The notes under the pieces: model-generated
The model's input: only the letters and a program-made list of their open reading frames with translations
Told to the model about the DNA's origin: nothing
The model's database searches: none
Translations under genes and position numbers: made by a program
Source of the DNA: Tethya wilhelma
Lineage: Eukaryota; Porifera; Demospongiae; Tethyida; Tethyidae
Direction of reading: 5' to 3'
NCBI GenBank assembly: GCA_964030475.1
Contig: CAXIPT010000001.1
Location: forward strand, 18,067,178 to 18,131,177
Length of the DNA: 64,000 bases
Part shown: positions 45,901 through 58,700 of the stretch, piece after piece
Layout: every line of letters begins with the position of its first letter
Numbering within the stretch: the stretch's first letter is position 1

Positions 45901-46405
45901 AGCTGAATCTCTTAATATGGGAGGTACAAAGTACAACAGCCTCAGAGCCAGGGACACCAATTTCTTCACCCAGAACACAGCTAGGACGAGTCACTCCACC
46001 CTCAACACTGCCTCTAGTGGGATCCCCAGTTCTATCCCCGAAGATCTAGAGTACGACATGTCTGTTGACATTGAACCAGCTAACCCACAGATTTTGAGAC
46101 CACGCACTCGTACAGCCACTGTTGCTGCTGATGTGTTCACGATCAAGCTACCTTCCAATAATAATGGCTCCCCAGATGAACAGACTGTTCGTCTGGCCAT
46201 TCCCAAACCAGTGAAACTCAAAGTCCTTTTGAGTGAGCTACAAGTAAATGCTTGCATTGATGAAGATGCCTGCCAGTTGGAGTATTACTTGAACGAGGTG
46301 GAGAGAGTGAGAATAAGAGATCAAAAAGATCTGGAAGACTATCTTTCCTTGCCAGAAAAACCTGAACTAATGCTTGCTGTAACTGAACGTCTTAAGTCTA
46401 ACTAA
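39484..46405 (+). CDS. LRRK-like ROCO kinase A
   Basis: Three exons: 39484-39907, 40330-40931, 41123-46405, giving 2102 aa. Order: three ankyrin repeats (about 50-140, GYTPLHEAVASGKSEVLDYL), a helical linker, leucine-rich repeats (about 330-480), Roc GTPase with P-loop GCADRGKTT (506-514), switch DFGGQEEYY and GTHLDE, COR domain, an S-x-MGP repeat linker (about 939-979), a module with paired Cys (CFECVKEARPRPFEFKVEQC), then a Ser/Thr kinase (GKGGYGKV about 1243, VAIKK about 1262, FRDLKAANVLL about 1354, DFG about 1378, APE), a beta-propeller-like region (about 1535-1835), and a C-terminal PB1-like domain (about 2007-2098). Closest known proteins are LRRK1/LRRK2. The catalytic Lys, Asp and DFG are intact. 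One huge exon carries everything from the LRRs onward. Substrate unknown; cytosolic signalling at membranes is inferred from the family. Confidence 0.9.
39943..39971 (+). repeat. (GT)n in ROCO-A intron 1
   Basis: A simple GT array about 35 bp after the exon 1 donor. Confidence 0.85.
42895..43030 (+). repeat. In-frame MGP repeats in ROCO-A
   Basis: About eight copies of a 5-aa unit of type S-x-MGP (MSMGP, LTMGP, SNMGP, STMGP, SSMGP) between COR and kinase. Present in ROCO-C, absent from ROCO-B. Confidence 0.9.
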
Positions 46406-47089
46406 GATTGACTTTCAACTTTCAAGTTTATGCAATATTCTCTGTTTGAATGCATATAAGTTATTCCTATTCAGCATTGATTCTTTGTTATCACTATCGG
46501 CATGTAGCTATAGTAGAAGCAATAAATGTACAAGTGTACAAATTATACATTCAAGTTTCTATAATGGTAGTGTAATTGCATAATTTTATTATAGTAGGCA
46601 AGGTGTAGTTTGTTGTTGTTGTTGTTTTAATTAATGTGAAACCATACATGCCATGGCCACATAGGTATGGTGCAGATAGCAGACCAGCTAATGCTGGAGT
46701 GTCACCCTGGGGATCGAGCAAAAAGGACACAAAATATTAAAGTTATAGCTAAATAGGGGGATGAGTAGTAGTACTGATATGGGGGTGGTTACTATGAAAA
46801 GACAGCAGGAACACTAGAGGAAGTATAAGGACGGAGGAGCAAGATAGCATGAGCTGTAAGTAATGCAGGGACGAGACAATGAAGTTGGCTAGTTTGTGAG
46901 GATAAAATCTGCTTTCTGTCCGATAAATAGCACCAGCTCAGTAGTCTGATCAGTTAAGTAGTGAGCCATAAATACCCATGCAATGAAGAGAACTGATGAG
47001 TCTCAAATGAGGGACAGAGTTGAGAGTCAAAAGCTTTTCTTGCATCTAGAAATACGGCGAAAGTTTGTACACTGAGATGTGTCCTTGGC
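46406..47089. other. Intergenic after ROCO-A
   Basis: No gene recognised. A short GTT run (46610-46625) is the only simple repeat. Confidence 0.5.
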
Positions 47090-47308
47090 TCAGTTAAGAT
47101 ATTCCGCTGCTGCTCTTCCTAGATCTTCTAGACCGTCTTTGGATACAAACTGACAGGCCACAGAGTCTTTGTCATTGGACAGTAGATAGAAGTATATCCC
47201 ATAGGAGCAAAATGTACGATGGGCTTTAATTAGAACCGAGTGTGGTGTGCATTTAATAGATATGGAGCCACTCAAGAAAGGCAAGAAATGAGCAATCTCA
47301 ATCGTGAT
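47090..47308 (-). CDS. Orphan PTB-like terminal exon (uncertain)
   Basis: Minus strand: an ATAG acceptor just before 47308 opens a 72-codon frame ending in TGA (47092-47090). The peptide 'RTFCSYGIYFYLLSND', then 'VACQFVSKDGLEDLGRAAAE', resembles the second half of a PTB/PH-fold domain, as in tensin-like proteins (FC..., a cysteine before a phenylalanine-rich strand, and a final helix). No upstream exon is visible, and CCNK starts only 147 bp away on the other strand. It may be a fragment of a lost gene, or chance. Confidence 0.3.
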   Translation of the reverse strand: MTIEIAHFLPFLSGSISIKCTPHSVLIKAHRTFCSYGIYFYLLSNDKDSVACQFVSKDGLEDLGRAAAEYLN

Positions 47309-47454
47309 CTATGGTCAAGAGAAGAGGACGAAAATAAGATGTAGTTGGTGTTAAAAAGCAATATAGAACAGAAGTTACGCAAACCAGGACTTGTCAACCT
47401 AAATCAGCTATTCCTTCATAAACTAGCTAGTATTATTATTATATATCGTGTAGT

Positions 47455-50147
47455 ATGGCCTACTGCTGGTACTTCACCCAGGAAGACATTGAGAACAAGA
47501 CACCATCTCGTGAAGATGGCATCTCTTCATCAGTTGAAGCTCGTTACCGCAAAGACGGCTCAAGGTTCATCAGCAATGCCAGCAAGACCCTTGGTCTCCG
47601 CCATGACACCCTGGCCACTGGGGTGGTCTACTATCACCGCTTCTTCATGATGCAGAGCTTCAAGCAGTTTGATCGCTGGGTGGTGGCTGCAGCGTGCCTC
47701 CTCCTAGCGGGGAAGGTGGAGGAGACACCAAAGAAATGCAAGGACATCTTGAAGGTGACCAATTCACTTCTTAACGAGCAGCAGATGAGAGGGTTTGGGA
47801 GCAATCAGAAGGAGGAGCTACTCACTCACGAGAGGATCTTATTACAGACCATCAAATTTGATCTCCAATTAGAGCACCCCTATGTCTATCTCCTTAGGTA
47901 TGCCAAAGCTCTGAAAGGTATGTTTGTACTGTATCAACTATGATGGTATGTTATTCAATGTATAGGGTAATACAGCAGCTGTCAGTCATTTCTGTACGCT
48001 TCAACTTATTAATAATGATATTGTTTCAGTCTCACAATGGTTATGCTGAGATCACTTACATGTGTAAGTGCTTGTCTTTTTCAAATAGGTGAAAAGTCGA
48101 AGATTGAAAAACTGGTTCAAATGGCCTGGACATTTGTCAATGATAGGTGGGTTAGATACATGTCTGACACAGACACTGCAGTTGTACTGTATAGCAGGTA
48201 AATTTGCATTTAAGGCAAATTTGCATTTTAGATTGATTGGCGATTTAGCATATGTGTGCATGTGCATATAAAACTATGTGGCAATTTGAAAAATAATTCA
48301 CCAATTTGCCAAATTTTGATTCTTGCCAAATTAATTTTACCCGCTATACGGTATGCTTACCACTGCCAGTGCTCTGAGTGTCAATGTTATCATTGTGTGA
48401 TCTTGTTTCTGTCCAGTTTCTCCACCACCCTGTGTCTGCAGTGGGAGCCTCAGGCTATTGCTGTGGCCTTCATCTACCTGGCTGGTAAACTAGGCAAGTT
48501 TGACCTCCAAGCCATGGTGCACTCGAAGAGCAGGTCATGGTGGAGGCAGTTTGTAGACACCTTGGACATTCATGACCTTGAGAGTGAGTCAAGTTGTTTG
48601 GGGAGGATGACTTAGAGATTGTTCATTCTCTCTCTTTGTGTGTCTTTCTAGCTATTTGTCATCAGGTTTTGGATCTTTATGGTGAAACTGGCTCGAACAA
48701 AAACCAGGAGGAGGTATGTGCACATGGTTATGTGTATTGTAGTTGTTACAATTAAAGAGAAATTGTTGGTCCATTCTAGAAGGAGCCCACCCAGCCTGCC
48801 AGTGAGCCTCCCTCCTCTACTGCTCCCCCTAAGCCAACGCCATTACTCCAACAGCAACAAGTGCCAAGTCAGCAAAATCAGTCCATATTGGGACCACCCC
48901 CATCTTTACCTGCTAATCATCTAGCTCTTCCCACTTCCCTACCTGGTACCCCACCCACGACTGGTACACAGGGATTTCAAACTCAGACTAGTTTCTTCAA
49001 TCCAATGGGTCTCACGTCATTCATGGCCAACCCACTGCAAGCCCTTCAGACCCTCCATTCCTCCTCCGCCAACCTGCAGACAACCACGGGAACAGCAGGA
49101 GCAGGAGTTGGAGGAGTGTTCTCAAACCAATCTTACTCCTCTCTCAACGCTCCCAATGCTGCACCAGCTGCACCTCAAGCTCAACAGGTGGCCGCTTACA
49201 GTCAGCTCGCTGCTGCACACGGCACCAGTCCAGCCGTGGGGAACACGGGGAAGGTGTTCCTCCCCTCAACTCCCGTGGGACAGAGAGTGGTTCAAACTCA
49301 ACAACAGCTGGTTGGACAAAAAATCACTCCTCAGCAATTATTACCCCCTCAACAAATCGGTGTGACCCCCCAACAGAGAGGTGCACAGAATTTGATGGCC
49401 CCCCAACAGCGGGGGGCACAGAATGTGATGACCCCTCAACAGCTTAGTATTCAGCAGTTGATACCCCAGCAGGTGGGGGGTCAAAATCTACTCCCTCGAC
49501 AAGTGAATCAACAAAACCTGACTCCTCAACAGGTGGCTGGACAAAGTTTAACCCCTCAACAACTTGGTATTTCCCAGCTAACCCCTCAACAACTGAGTCT
49601 TCAAAGGATAGCCCCCCAGCAACAGCAATTGAACATTCAACAATTAACCCCTCAGCAACAACTCGGTGCCCAACAATTAACCCCTCAGCAACTGAACACC
49701 CAGCACCAATCTCTATTGGCTGGTACTACACCAGTTATTGGAGGAGCTCCTCAACAGCAGCAGCAGCAGCAGATACAACCTCTGGTTGCCAACATATCAC
49801 CAGCTGGCGTGAGACCCACTGGTCTTCCCTCTCAGCAGCCGTACTCCATGCTGACATCGGCAGCTCAGAGCACCCCTCACCTGGTCCCGCCATCACTGCC
49901 CACCAACCCTCAACTGACATGTACCACTAGTGTCCTTCCTAACCAGGGACCTCCTCCAATGATGACTCAGCATCGTGTTCCTGTTACCATGCCAACGGGA
50001 ATGGGAGGAGCTGGAACTGTTAATATGATGAACGTTGGAATGAATCGTATGCCCCAGCAGTTGACCACACCCACTAGACCCCCTGGAGGGCCACAACAGG
50101 GGGCAGGACAGTACAATGTGAACGGTCGAGGGTGGGGGGTGAGATGA
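47455..50147 (+). CDS. CCNK: Cyclin K
   Basis: Five exons: 47455-47917, 48089-48146, 48417-48583, 48652-48713, 48780-50147, giving 705 aa. The N-terminal about 250 aa are two cyclin boxes nearly collinear with human cyclin K: '[19 protein letters not shown]', '[17 protein letters not shown]', '[18 protein letters not shown]', '[12 protein letters not shown]', '[19 protein letters not shown]', 'ICHQVLDLY'. Cyclin K binds CDK12/CDK13 to phosphorylate the RNA polymerase II tail and support expression of long genes. The C-terminal 450 aa are Gln-rich rather than the Pro-rich tail of vertebrates, with about 20 imperfect TPQQL-type repeats (49310-49720). A MITE sits in intron 2. Confidence 0.95.
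48186..48353. mobile_element. MITE family 2-related element in CCNK intron 2
   Basis: 168 bp; left end ACTGTATAGCAGGTAAATTT, right end TTTTACCCGCTATACGGTA, imperfect inverted termini. Shares the TATACGGTA terminus with elements in TMEM62 introns. Confidence 0.75.
49310..49720 (+). repeat. In-frame Gln-rich repeats in CCNK
   Basis: About twenty copies of a 7-14 aa unit of type (L/I)TPQQL-x-(I/A)QQ in the coding sequence of the cyclin K tail; codons CCTCAACAA and CCCCAGCAG dominate. Confidence 0.9.
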
Positions 50148-50361
50148 TGTGGACCACACACAATTCAATTTAGGGACACAATTTATTCTCTTTGTATTGT
50201 AAAACTCAACAAACTTGATTATTATTATTATGAACACACTTTGTGTATTTAAAATCAACACATTATTCAATCAAAATAAAACCTAATAACTAACCACAAT
50301 TTGAAAAGATACTTGTGTCACTGTATAGGTCAAAATTTCACTAATTGTTACGTAAAGTCAC

Positions 50362-52574
50362 TCAAGAAAGAGACCAAATAGTGTTACTCTTGTACTCTGA
50401 TCCCGGCCTGAGGATCACCTGATCAGCTGCCGTGGGATTATTGATGGCATTGGGCCAGGCCTGTGTCTCGAGACACACCCCCGTGTGCCTCTCTATGGGT
50501 TTACCATCTTTACCGTTGTAGGAGCCATCCAGGAAGTTGCCAGTGTAGAGCTGGACTCCAGCCTGATCAGTGTAGATGGTCACCTCATTCTTGGAGGTAG
50601 GATCAGCAAGGCTGGACACCAGCGCATGTATGATGGAGAATAGAGAGGGGGGAAATAAGTTCAAATAATTTGTTGATCCATCAAGTATAAAGTTACAGAG
50701 CATTACAATATTGATGTATATCATCAAACTAAGTTTGATTTATATCAGGCAGAAATGACACAAAGGAAAATGCTCCCTACAAGCCTGAACCAGTAGGTAC
50801 AGTAGTATTAACTGCCAAACCAGAACAAAATCTTCTCCTATTATTATCCTACTACAATTGTCTATACAAGTTAGCCTCGTAAGCCAGGCTCTCCCCGCTA
50901 TGCTTATTGCTAAGTGCAGGGAGGCAATAAGCATAGCAGGGAGGGACTGGTCTAGGAGGCTATAATTTAATTATACAAGTTACACCCATATGTATTCAGC
51001 ATACTTACGTTACAATTTTTTTCAGTGAAGGATCACCAGAATACTCTAGTGACTTGATTCCCAGCAGATTGAAGTTGATGTCATAGCCTCCATTGGTCTC
51101 TTGGAAGTTCTGCCTGATGCTAGTGGGGCGGGTGAAGTCATAGGGTGTCCCCTTCACTGGTGCCAACGTACCCACGGCAATGAGCTCATCATCCAGGGGC
51201 GTGTACTCCGTTGCACTCATCCACAGGATGTGGTCCAGAATGGGGTCCTAAAGAGATAAGATATTGACGCATTGGCTACATACATGCTATTGGTGAAATT
51301 AGAAATTGAAACTTGCAAGGTCAAAATTTGCATAAATTGAAATGAAAGAGGACTCTCCTTCAATGTGTGCATTTACATTCTTAGCTAAAACTTTTCTTGA
51401 AGGCACCCCACTGCCAGACACATCCACAGACATAGAAACATACAACTGACCTTCCCAGCCAGATTGAAGTAGGTATGGTTGGTCATGTTGACAATGGTTG
51501 GAGCATCAGTGGTAGCTGTGTACCTGATCACTACCTCATTCTTCTCAGTCAGCTGATACGTCACACGTACAGTCAGTGTCCCGGGATACCCTTGGTCCCC
51601 CGAAGGACTCACTAGTTCCATGGTAACACTGTCCTCTCCTGTAGACACCACACTCCAGTCTTTCTGCACATGTATGTGTAAGGGTGTTTCATTGGCATGT
51701 GCAGGCTTGGAAACATAGAAACGCTAATGGTGCTTAATTGGCTGACATTGTTCATTAATTAATATGAGGAGGGATCTATAATTATAATTTTGGCTCCATT
51801 TTTCACAAAAAATAGAACACCAAACAGAAGTTGAACTAGGGGTGTTTGAGTTTAGTTTATGATACTGCAGTGAAAGTATAGCTGCTTTCAGAGTTTAGTA
51901 CAATAATTGCTACTATAAAATTGAAAGGAGTTGAAGTCTGGTAACAATTTTGCTCGATATACAATAATTTCTGCAAGTAAAAAGACCTCTGCTGCTACAG
52001 CTGCTACACCTGGTCCCACTGACTGACCTTATTAAAGCCCACTTCTCCTCCATGGAGAGTGTGAGGAGCTACATTGGCTGACACATGGTATGTCTCTCCG
52101 TCCAAGGAGAATGTGGCATTTCTCATGCGATTGGCCACTCTTCCCACGGAACATCCAATGTAGGGAGAATTGGTCTCATAGTCTGTGTGCATGTGTATGT
52201 GTTTGGGGGTGTGGCACTGTTGTGGTATACGTATCTCCAGCCTTACAAACACATGGACACTCACACTCACACACTGCACAAGACATGATGTCATCACTTA
52301 CCTTTGATGTTACTAAATCCAAGCACTATGTCCGTTCTAAATCAGAGAAAATAAAGGTTTGTTAATCTAGCTGCTACTATCTATACAGTGACTCACTGCA
52401 ATCATAGATCTATGCTGCAATTTCAGTATGTTCCAAAATTATGTCTACTTACCCATTAGGCAGCTTCAGGCTGGTGATGGTGGCGCCCAGGGAGATGCAT
52501 TTCAGCTGCACACCGTTACTATTTTGGATGGAGAAGCATTTGTAGCCACTGTCTTCTGTCTGTGTCACAGGCAT
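50362..52574 (-). CDS. GALM: Galactose mutarotase (aldose 1-epimerase)
   Basis: Six exons: 52574-52453, 52336-52302, 52182-52028, 51663-51451, 51247-51009, 50611-50362, giving 337 aa (human 342). Family motifs are '[15 protein letters not shown]', '[15 protein letters not shown]', '[14 protein letters not shown]' (His equivalent to human His107), '[14 protein letters not shown]' (His176 equivalent), '[13 protein letters not shown]' and '[12 protein letters not shown]' (Glu307 equivalent). The catalytic residues are present. The enzyme interconverts alpha and beta anomers of galactose and glucose in the cytosol at the entry to the Leloir pathway. Convergent with CCNK (214 bp between stops). 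Confidence 0.95.
50873..50961. mobile_element. Short hairpin element, copy 2
   Basis: About 89 bp in a GALM intron; ends TAGCCTCGTAAGCCAG and complementary CTGGTCTAGGAGGCTA, with CCCGCTATGCTTATTG and its complement inside. Related to the copy at 30826. Confidence 0.7.
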
Positions 52575-52758
52575 GCTGCTCAGCTCTGTTTGGTAAGTAC
52601 ATTACATCATAGCTAATCAATTATGCTGATGTCATAATAATAATCACGATCAAAGCACCTGTACACACAACTGAAGTGATTGAAAAAATTCACAAGAAAA
52701 AGAAAATGTTACACAAAATTACACACATACACATCTATAGTAGAATTTTCAGCAGTGG

Positions 52759-55700
52759 TTAATTGGGAACAGTCATTAGTTTGGGTTTTTCTGGCAAGCG
52801 TAGATACTTCTCCAAGTCTTGTTGAGTGTGTATTCTTACTCTCTCCATCTTGTTTGAGTAATACTCCAACTGGCAGGCATCTTCATTAATGCAAGCATTC
52901 ACTTGTAGCTCACTCAAAAGGACTTTGAGTGTGACTGGTTTGGGAATGGCCAGACGAACAGTCTGTTCCCTTATCGGGTCATTGGAAGGTAGTTTGATAG
53001 TGAACACATCAGCAACAAGAGCATCTGTTCGAGCACGTGGTCTCACAATTTGTGGTTCAATATTCTCTTCTCCATTTCCATCAGTGATCCCATTAGAACC
53101 TGTCTCATGGAGGCTGGATTGAGCAGTCTTGTGTGTGCTCTCAGTTAAGAAGTTTGAATCCCTGCTGATGCTGTTGACACTGATCTCTTCGGTGTCAAGG
53201 GACTCGTCAAGATTTTCAAGAATGTGTGTTCTCAAATTTGCAACATCCAAGCTCGGAGTGGCATCTACGTCTGCTGTGTATGATGTTTCTGCTGATTTTA
53301 AAATGTGTGTGCCATCTTTGAACTCTCCATTTGAAATCATTTTACGCATGCTGTCGTGGTTGTCGAAACATCCAGGAGTCTTACTTTCGATCAGTTTGAT
53401 CTGTCTCATGGTCTTTGAATTGTACGCTTCCCACATCACAACAACACCAGATTTGTCCAAAGTGTTACCTTTATCATCGACCTTCTCATAATCTTGACCC
53501 ATATTCTCAATCATGGACTGGAAACCTTTGGCTCCACTGGCTACGATGCTCTGCTCCATCTCACATGGTCCACTGTGAGGGATGCATGTCAGGAAGCGAA
53601 TGTACTCAGTGTACGGATGATACCAAGAGAGCAGCTCATTCTGATGGAACACCATGATGTGTCCTGTTGCCATGCCAACCCACACACAGTCAAGGGCAGG
53701 TGTCATTGCAGTGATGGCCATATCATTTTCAGAAGTTACTTTGTCAATTTTTTTGAGGTGGTCAGAAATATTGACATCAAAGGAGTGTGTCTTTTGATGT
53801 GCGTCCCATGCTGTGAGGATAGTGCCACCCAAATGAGCACTCCAGATGATGTTTCCATTTGGAGAGGGTGAGAGCTGGCCGACAAATGCGTCTCGTTCTC
53901 GCTGGTCACGTTGGATTAATCCTTCACGAGATAGACTTTCCAAGTTGAGAAAGTAGATGTACTTGGTGTGGGAGACCCAGACACATTGCTGAGTTGTGGT
54001 AATCCCATCAATAACATGCTCTGAAACATACTTGCATTTTGGCTTGTTGTCAGCTCGAATTTTCGCGATGTTATTGACAAAGCAGAAACAGTAGCCTTCC
54101 AGTGTACCAATGTAGACTGATTTGTCTGTGCTTGTCATACAGGATACCGAATTGTCCCGCATTCCGATGTTGTGTACGATATCATTATTAGCAATGCTGA
54201 AGATATCAATGACCCCAGAGTCAACACCAGCTCTGGATCCCACCCACACATGATCACCGCACAAGGCTATACACTGGGTCTGTTTGTCTTTGATGACCTT
54301 CTTGTTGACCTTCACCATGGTGTGAGTGTTGTACATGTTGATTTCAGTACCCTCTAAACCATCACAGACGACCCACAATTCACTGTTGAGCTGTTGTGGC
54401 TTGCCAGCCTGAGTGAAGTTAGTGGGAGTGATGGCAATGGCTCGTCGTACTGAAAACATACTATCAATTGGAGCAACACACATGACTGACTGCATTGTAG
54501 AGAGACAGACGGTTTTGATGATGTCGCTGGTTTCAGGACGTTGTTTGGGATTGTCCACCCAACACTTCTTCATGAGCTGGGTTAGATAATGGTAGCCAGT
54601 ACGAGATACATTAACATCTTGAAGGCGAGGTCGTTCTTTCGATACTATTGCTACGTCTATTCTTTGTTGGGGAAGGTCATGAAAAGGATGTCTCCTTGCA
54701 ATCAGTTGGTAGAGAAACATTCCAAAGGAGAAGACGTCTGCCTTGTGGTTGTACACAGATTGTTGTTTTCTCTTGCCAACATGTAGCACCTCAGGTGCCA
54801 TGAACCCTTTGGTTCCTAGTAATCCTCTAGCACCAACTGGAGCAAGGTATGTGGCAATACCAAAATCGGCAAGCTTGCAATGGCACAGGGAATCAGGATC
54901 GAGTGTCCACAGGAGGACATTGGCAGCTTTCAAATCACGGAAGATGATTCCTTTCTGGTGAAGGAAGCGGATGGCTGCAGCTGTTTCGGCTGCGATCCTG
55001 AAAATTGTGAGACGATGTACAGGAGTTTTCTTCTTGAGAATTGGAGATTCGAGAGACTTGCGAGGAGCTTCTTCCAGCACAATGGCCATGATTGGATGAA
55101 CACAGACACCAACCAGGCACACGAGACAGGGGTGATGAGACTGCTGTAGTAGCTTGGCCTCAGAACGCAACTCAGAAAATACATCTTCATTTTTCATTAA
55201 GTACTTCTTGATGGCAACAGACTTTCCCTGACACTTTCCTCGGTACACCTTTCCATAGCCACCTTTGCCAAGGAGAGAGGCATCATTTTCCTCATAAATA
55301 ATGTCTTCTGCTTGAAGTAGGAACTCTGAGTCAATGTCCTGGAGAAGGAGATCTGGGACAATATCGGTTAGTGCAACTGTGTGATTTTGGGTTGGTTCGT
55401 CCTCAAAGTAACCACATTTTGTAGTGGTTTTATTATCTTTTGTGATGAGTGACAAACAATCCTTCACTTGGAATTGAAATGGCTTGGAACGCCCCATCTT
55501 GACACACTCAAAACACGGCACCTTCTGTTGTATCCCTGTGTCAGATGACCTGAGTGTATTTTCTTGAACACCAGGATACCACTCATGGACTAACGTCACA
55601 GCTAGATCAACAAGCTGACCAATAATCTTCTTTCCAGCATTGTTAGGTGATGCTACAATTAGCACACCTTCCTTGGTCTCCTCATGAATCTTGCTTCCTG

Positions 55701-58700
55701 AAAGCGACTCGATTCGAAACATGATCTCAGGATCTTGGTAGTGTAGACCAGTGCGCCAGTACTCCAACTGGATATCTTTGACATCAAATGAGTCAGTAAT
55801 GTGAAACGGAAGGGATTCTGGAAAGTTGGGAAGGAAACGTAGCTCGTCCATGTCCAAGTCAGCAGTAGGAGGGATGAATGGAATTGGTGGACTCACGATT
55901 CCTGAACCATCAATAGCTGGTCTTATGCTAAAAGAAAAATCATTTTCTGATTCTGAAGCTGGGTTGTATGGTGTATTCATAGTAAAACTAAGGTCAGCAT
56001 CATTAACAGGGTCTTGTGGAGAGTCCTGTACAAGATTTGGTGGGATGATTTTGTCAAGAGCAAAGCACACTTGCGGCACTGAGTGCATGATTCTGGAGAG
56101 AAGACGACTCCAGAAACCAGGAGGAGTGGTAGCTGAAGTGAACATGATAAAACGGGAATAAACAGGCTTCTTGCTGTCTGGGTCTTCATCTGGATAACTC
56201 CGTGGTTTTTCTTCAGGCAGCATTGATGGGATGAGAAGCCTCCTGTTGTCAAGAGGGAGAGCTATTTCGAAACGATCAAGAAGACTGAAATACTGCTCAG
56301 AATATTGCCAAGGGAACTTATCATCTCTGAACAGCATTGGAATGTCCTGGGTGTTTAAGATACCTTTTCTAACGAAAGGGTTTCTCTCTTTGATGGTCAC
56401 CACTTTGGACATCATGTCACACAGCCAGCGGGGATCGATAAAATACAGCTCGTGAAGATTGTGTCCACGATCATCGTAATGAAGCAGAGATCCAACTTCA
56501 GTCAAGAAGAGAGTGGCCGTCTTGAGCTCTTCTTCATCTTGAATGTCAGCAAGGGACATCTGCTGTACCATCGTCTTGAATTCTTCTGCATGCATGACTG
56601 GTTCTCGAAGTCCACGTCTCACCTCTGCTTGTATATTCTCCAACTGCTTATCTAGAGAATGATAGCTAGCTGGGATCTTTCGTCCCATAATGGGCTGGCC
56701 TCCTCTTGTCTTGTAGTTGGCTACGTGGGTGTAGATAGCTTGTTTTAGAATACCGATGTTTTCAATACATTTCGTGAGAGCAACAGGAATCACTTCAACA
56801 ATTTGAAGCTTACGGTTGTACGTTTTGGCAAGATCTCCAACCCTTTGTAGCAAGGCATCCACTTCCACTCTCTTTTCTTCTTCAATTTGATCAAGATGTG
56901 TGCCAACAATGATGACACATGACTGAGGAGCACGTAAAGCTATGTTGTTGAGCCATGGCTTTAATTCTAGGATACCTTTATCACCATGAGTGAGGTTAAA
57001 GAGCAGTAGGTAGAGAGAATGCTGAGAAAGAAAGCATTGGTGTGTGGCATAGTACTCTTCTTGGCCTCCGAAATCCCAGATACTGAATTGGAATGGTTTT
57101 CGTCCTAACGTAGGCTTACATATCCACTCACTGACATCAACTCCAACAGTGGACTCATTTCCACAATCTTTGCCATGTAGTCGAGCAACAAGCGTGGTCT
57201 TTCCTCGATCTGCACAGCCAACAAGGATCAACTTCATCTTGAAGAACTCCTTAGCAGAGCGTAACTTGCTGTTTAGGTATCGGATGCAATCTCGGGGATC
57301 TCTCTGCATACTCTTTGGTGGATCATTGAGGTCCTTGAGGTTAGTGAGGTTGAGTCGTGTGAGATCAGAGAGCCTGCCCATTTCGACAGGCAGTGTCAGG
57401 ATTTCAGAATTGTCAGCCAGATTGAGAGAGTGAAGTGTGGTGAAGGAGCAAACACATTGGGGGACTGATTGGAAACGGTTGTGGCTCAAATTAAGATTTT
57501 TTAGAGATTGTGCCACAGCTTCGGCAGGCAAAGTGGAAAGCATGTTGTGAGAGAGGTCAAGCACAGAAAGGAAAGCTGACCATTCAGGAACATTGGGTAT
57601 TTCCACAAGCTTGTTATTAGAGAGATTTAGGTCTTCAAGACTAGGCAACTCGAGCAAGCAGGATGGTATGGTGGATAGATTGTTGTGTTGCAGATCAATT
57701 TTGATCACCTACAAGTAAGAGCATTGTTATAATCCACTATACATACAAGGTTTACAGATGCTAAAACTAGTACCTGTTTTAAGTAGATTCCCATCTCAGG
57801 AGGAAGCTTTTTGAAACCATTCCTTGCCAGTCGCAGCTTCTTTACCCAGTCGATCTTCCTAAGCCAGGAGATGTCTAGATGAAGCAATCGCAGGCCATGC
57901 CAGTAAACGTAACCCTCTTCTTGATTTACATCAGTCTTCAGCAACAGTTCTTCACGAACAACTGCTTGGCCATTTCTTCGAGCAATATCAATTGGTACGA
58001 CTGTGGATACTTTTCCACTCAGCACTCCTTTTTGAACATCACTAAATCCATCGTCAGAATAATCGTCCGGGTTTTGAAGACCTACGGCTATTTCTCCAAA
58101 CAATTTTTGAATTATGGCTTTGCTTCCCGTCTGTGCAGCTTTGACAAGGAGAATCATGGCACGCGCATGAGGCTTCTTTTCTTCTTTTGCAATCTTCAGA
58201 CACTCTTCGAGATTAGTGGCTCCCTTGACTATTAGCTTACCGATGTTGTAATGGTGGTCATTTCTTGTAGCAGCCACAAGTGCTCTATTTAGGCAGTTGG
58301 GTTCAAGTTGATCAGCTCCACCTCGGAGTAACTCAGTCAAATTATCTCCATTGTTTTCAACTTCTTTGATGATTTCTGAAAGAAAAGTGAGTGAGACGGT
58401 AATCCTATATTCATGTTTGACAGTGTGGTGTCATACTCATGTATAAGGTAAGCTATAAAAGCTATTTTCCCTATTAGCCAATCCTCTTTGTCTAAAATGG
58501 AATACCCATGAGAATAGTATGCCATGTGTGTCACATGTAGCTAGCTACACATGCTCCTGACTCATTCCACAGGATGCATGGTGTGACCTCTGTGGTTAGT
58601 TATGAAATGTATATGGTATCTTTGGCAGCTGCTGTTCTCTTCTATCCACCTCTTCTATTCCAGGATATTGATTAAGTTAGCAAGCTTTCTGTATGACTGT

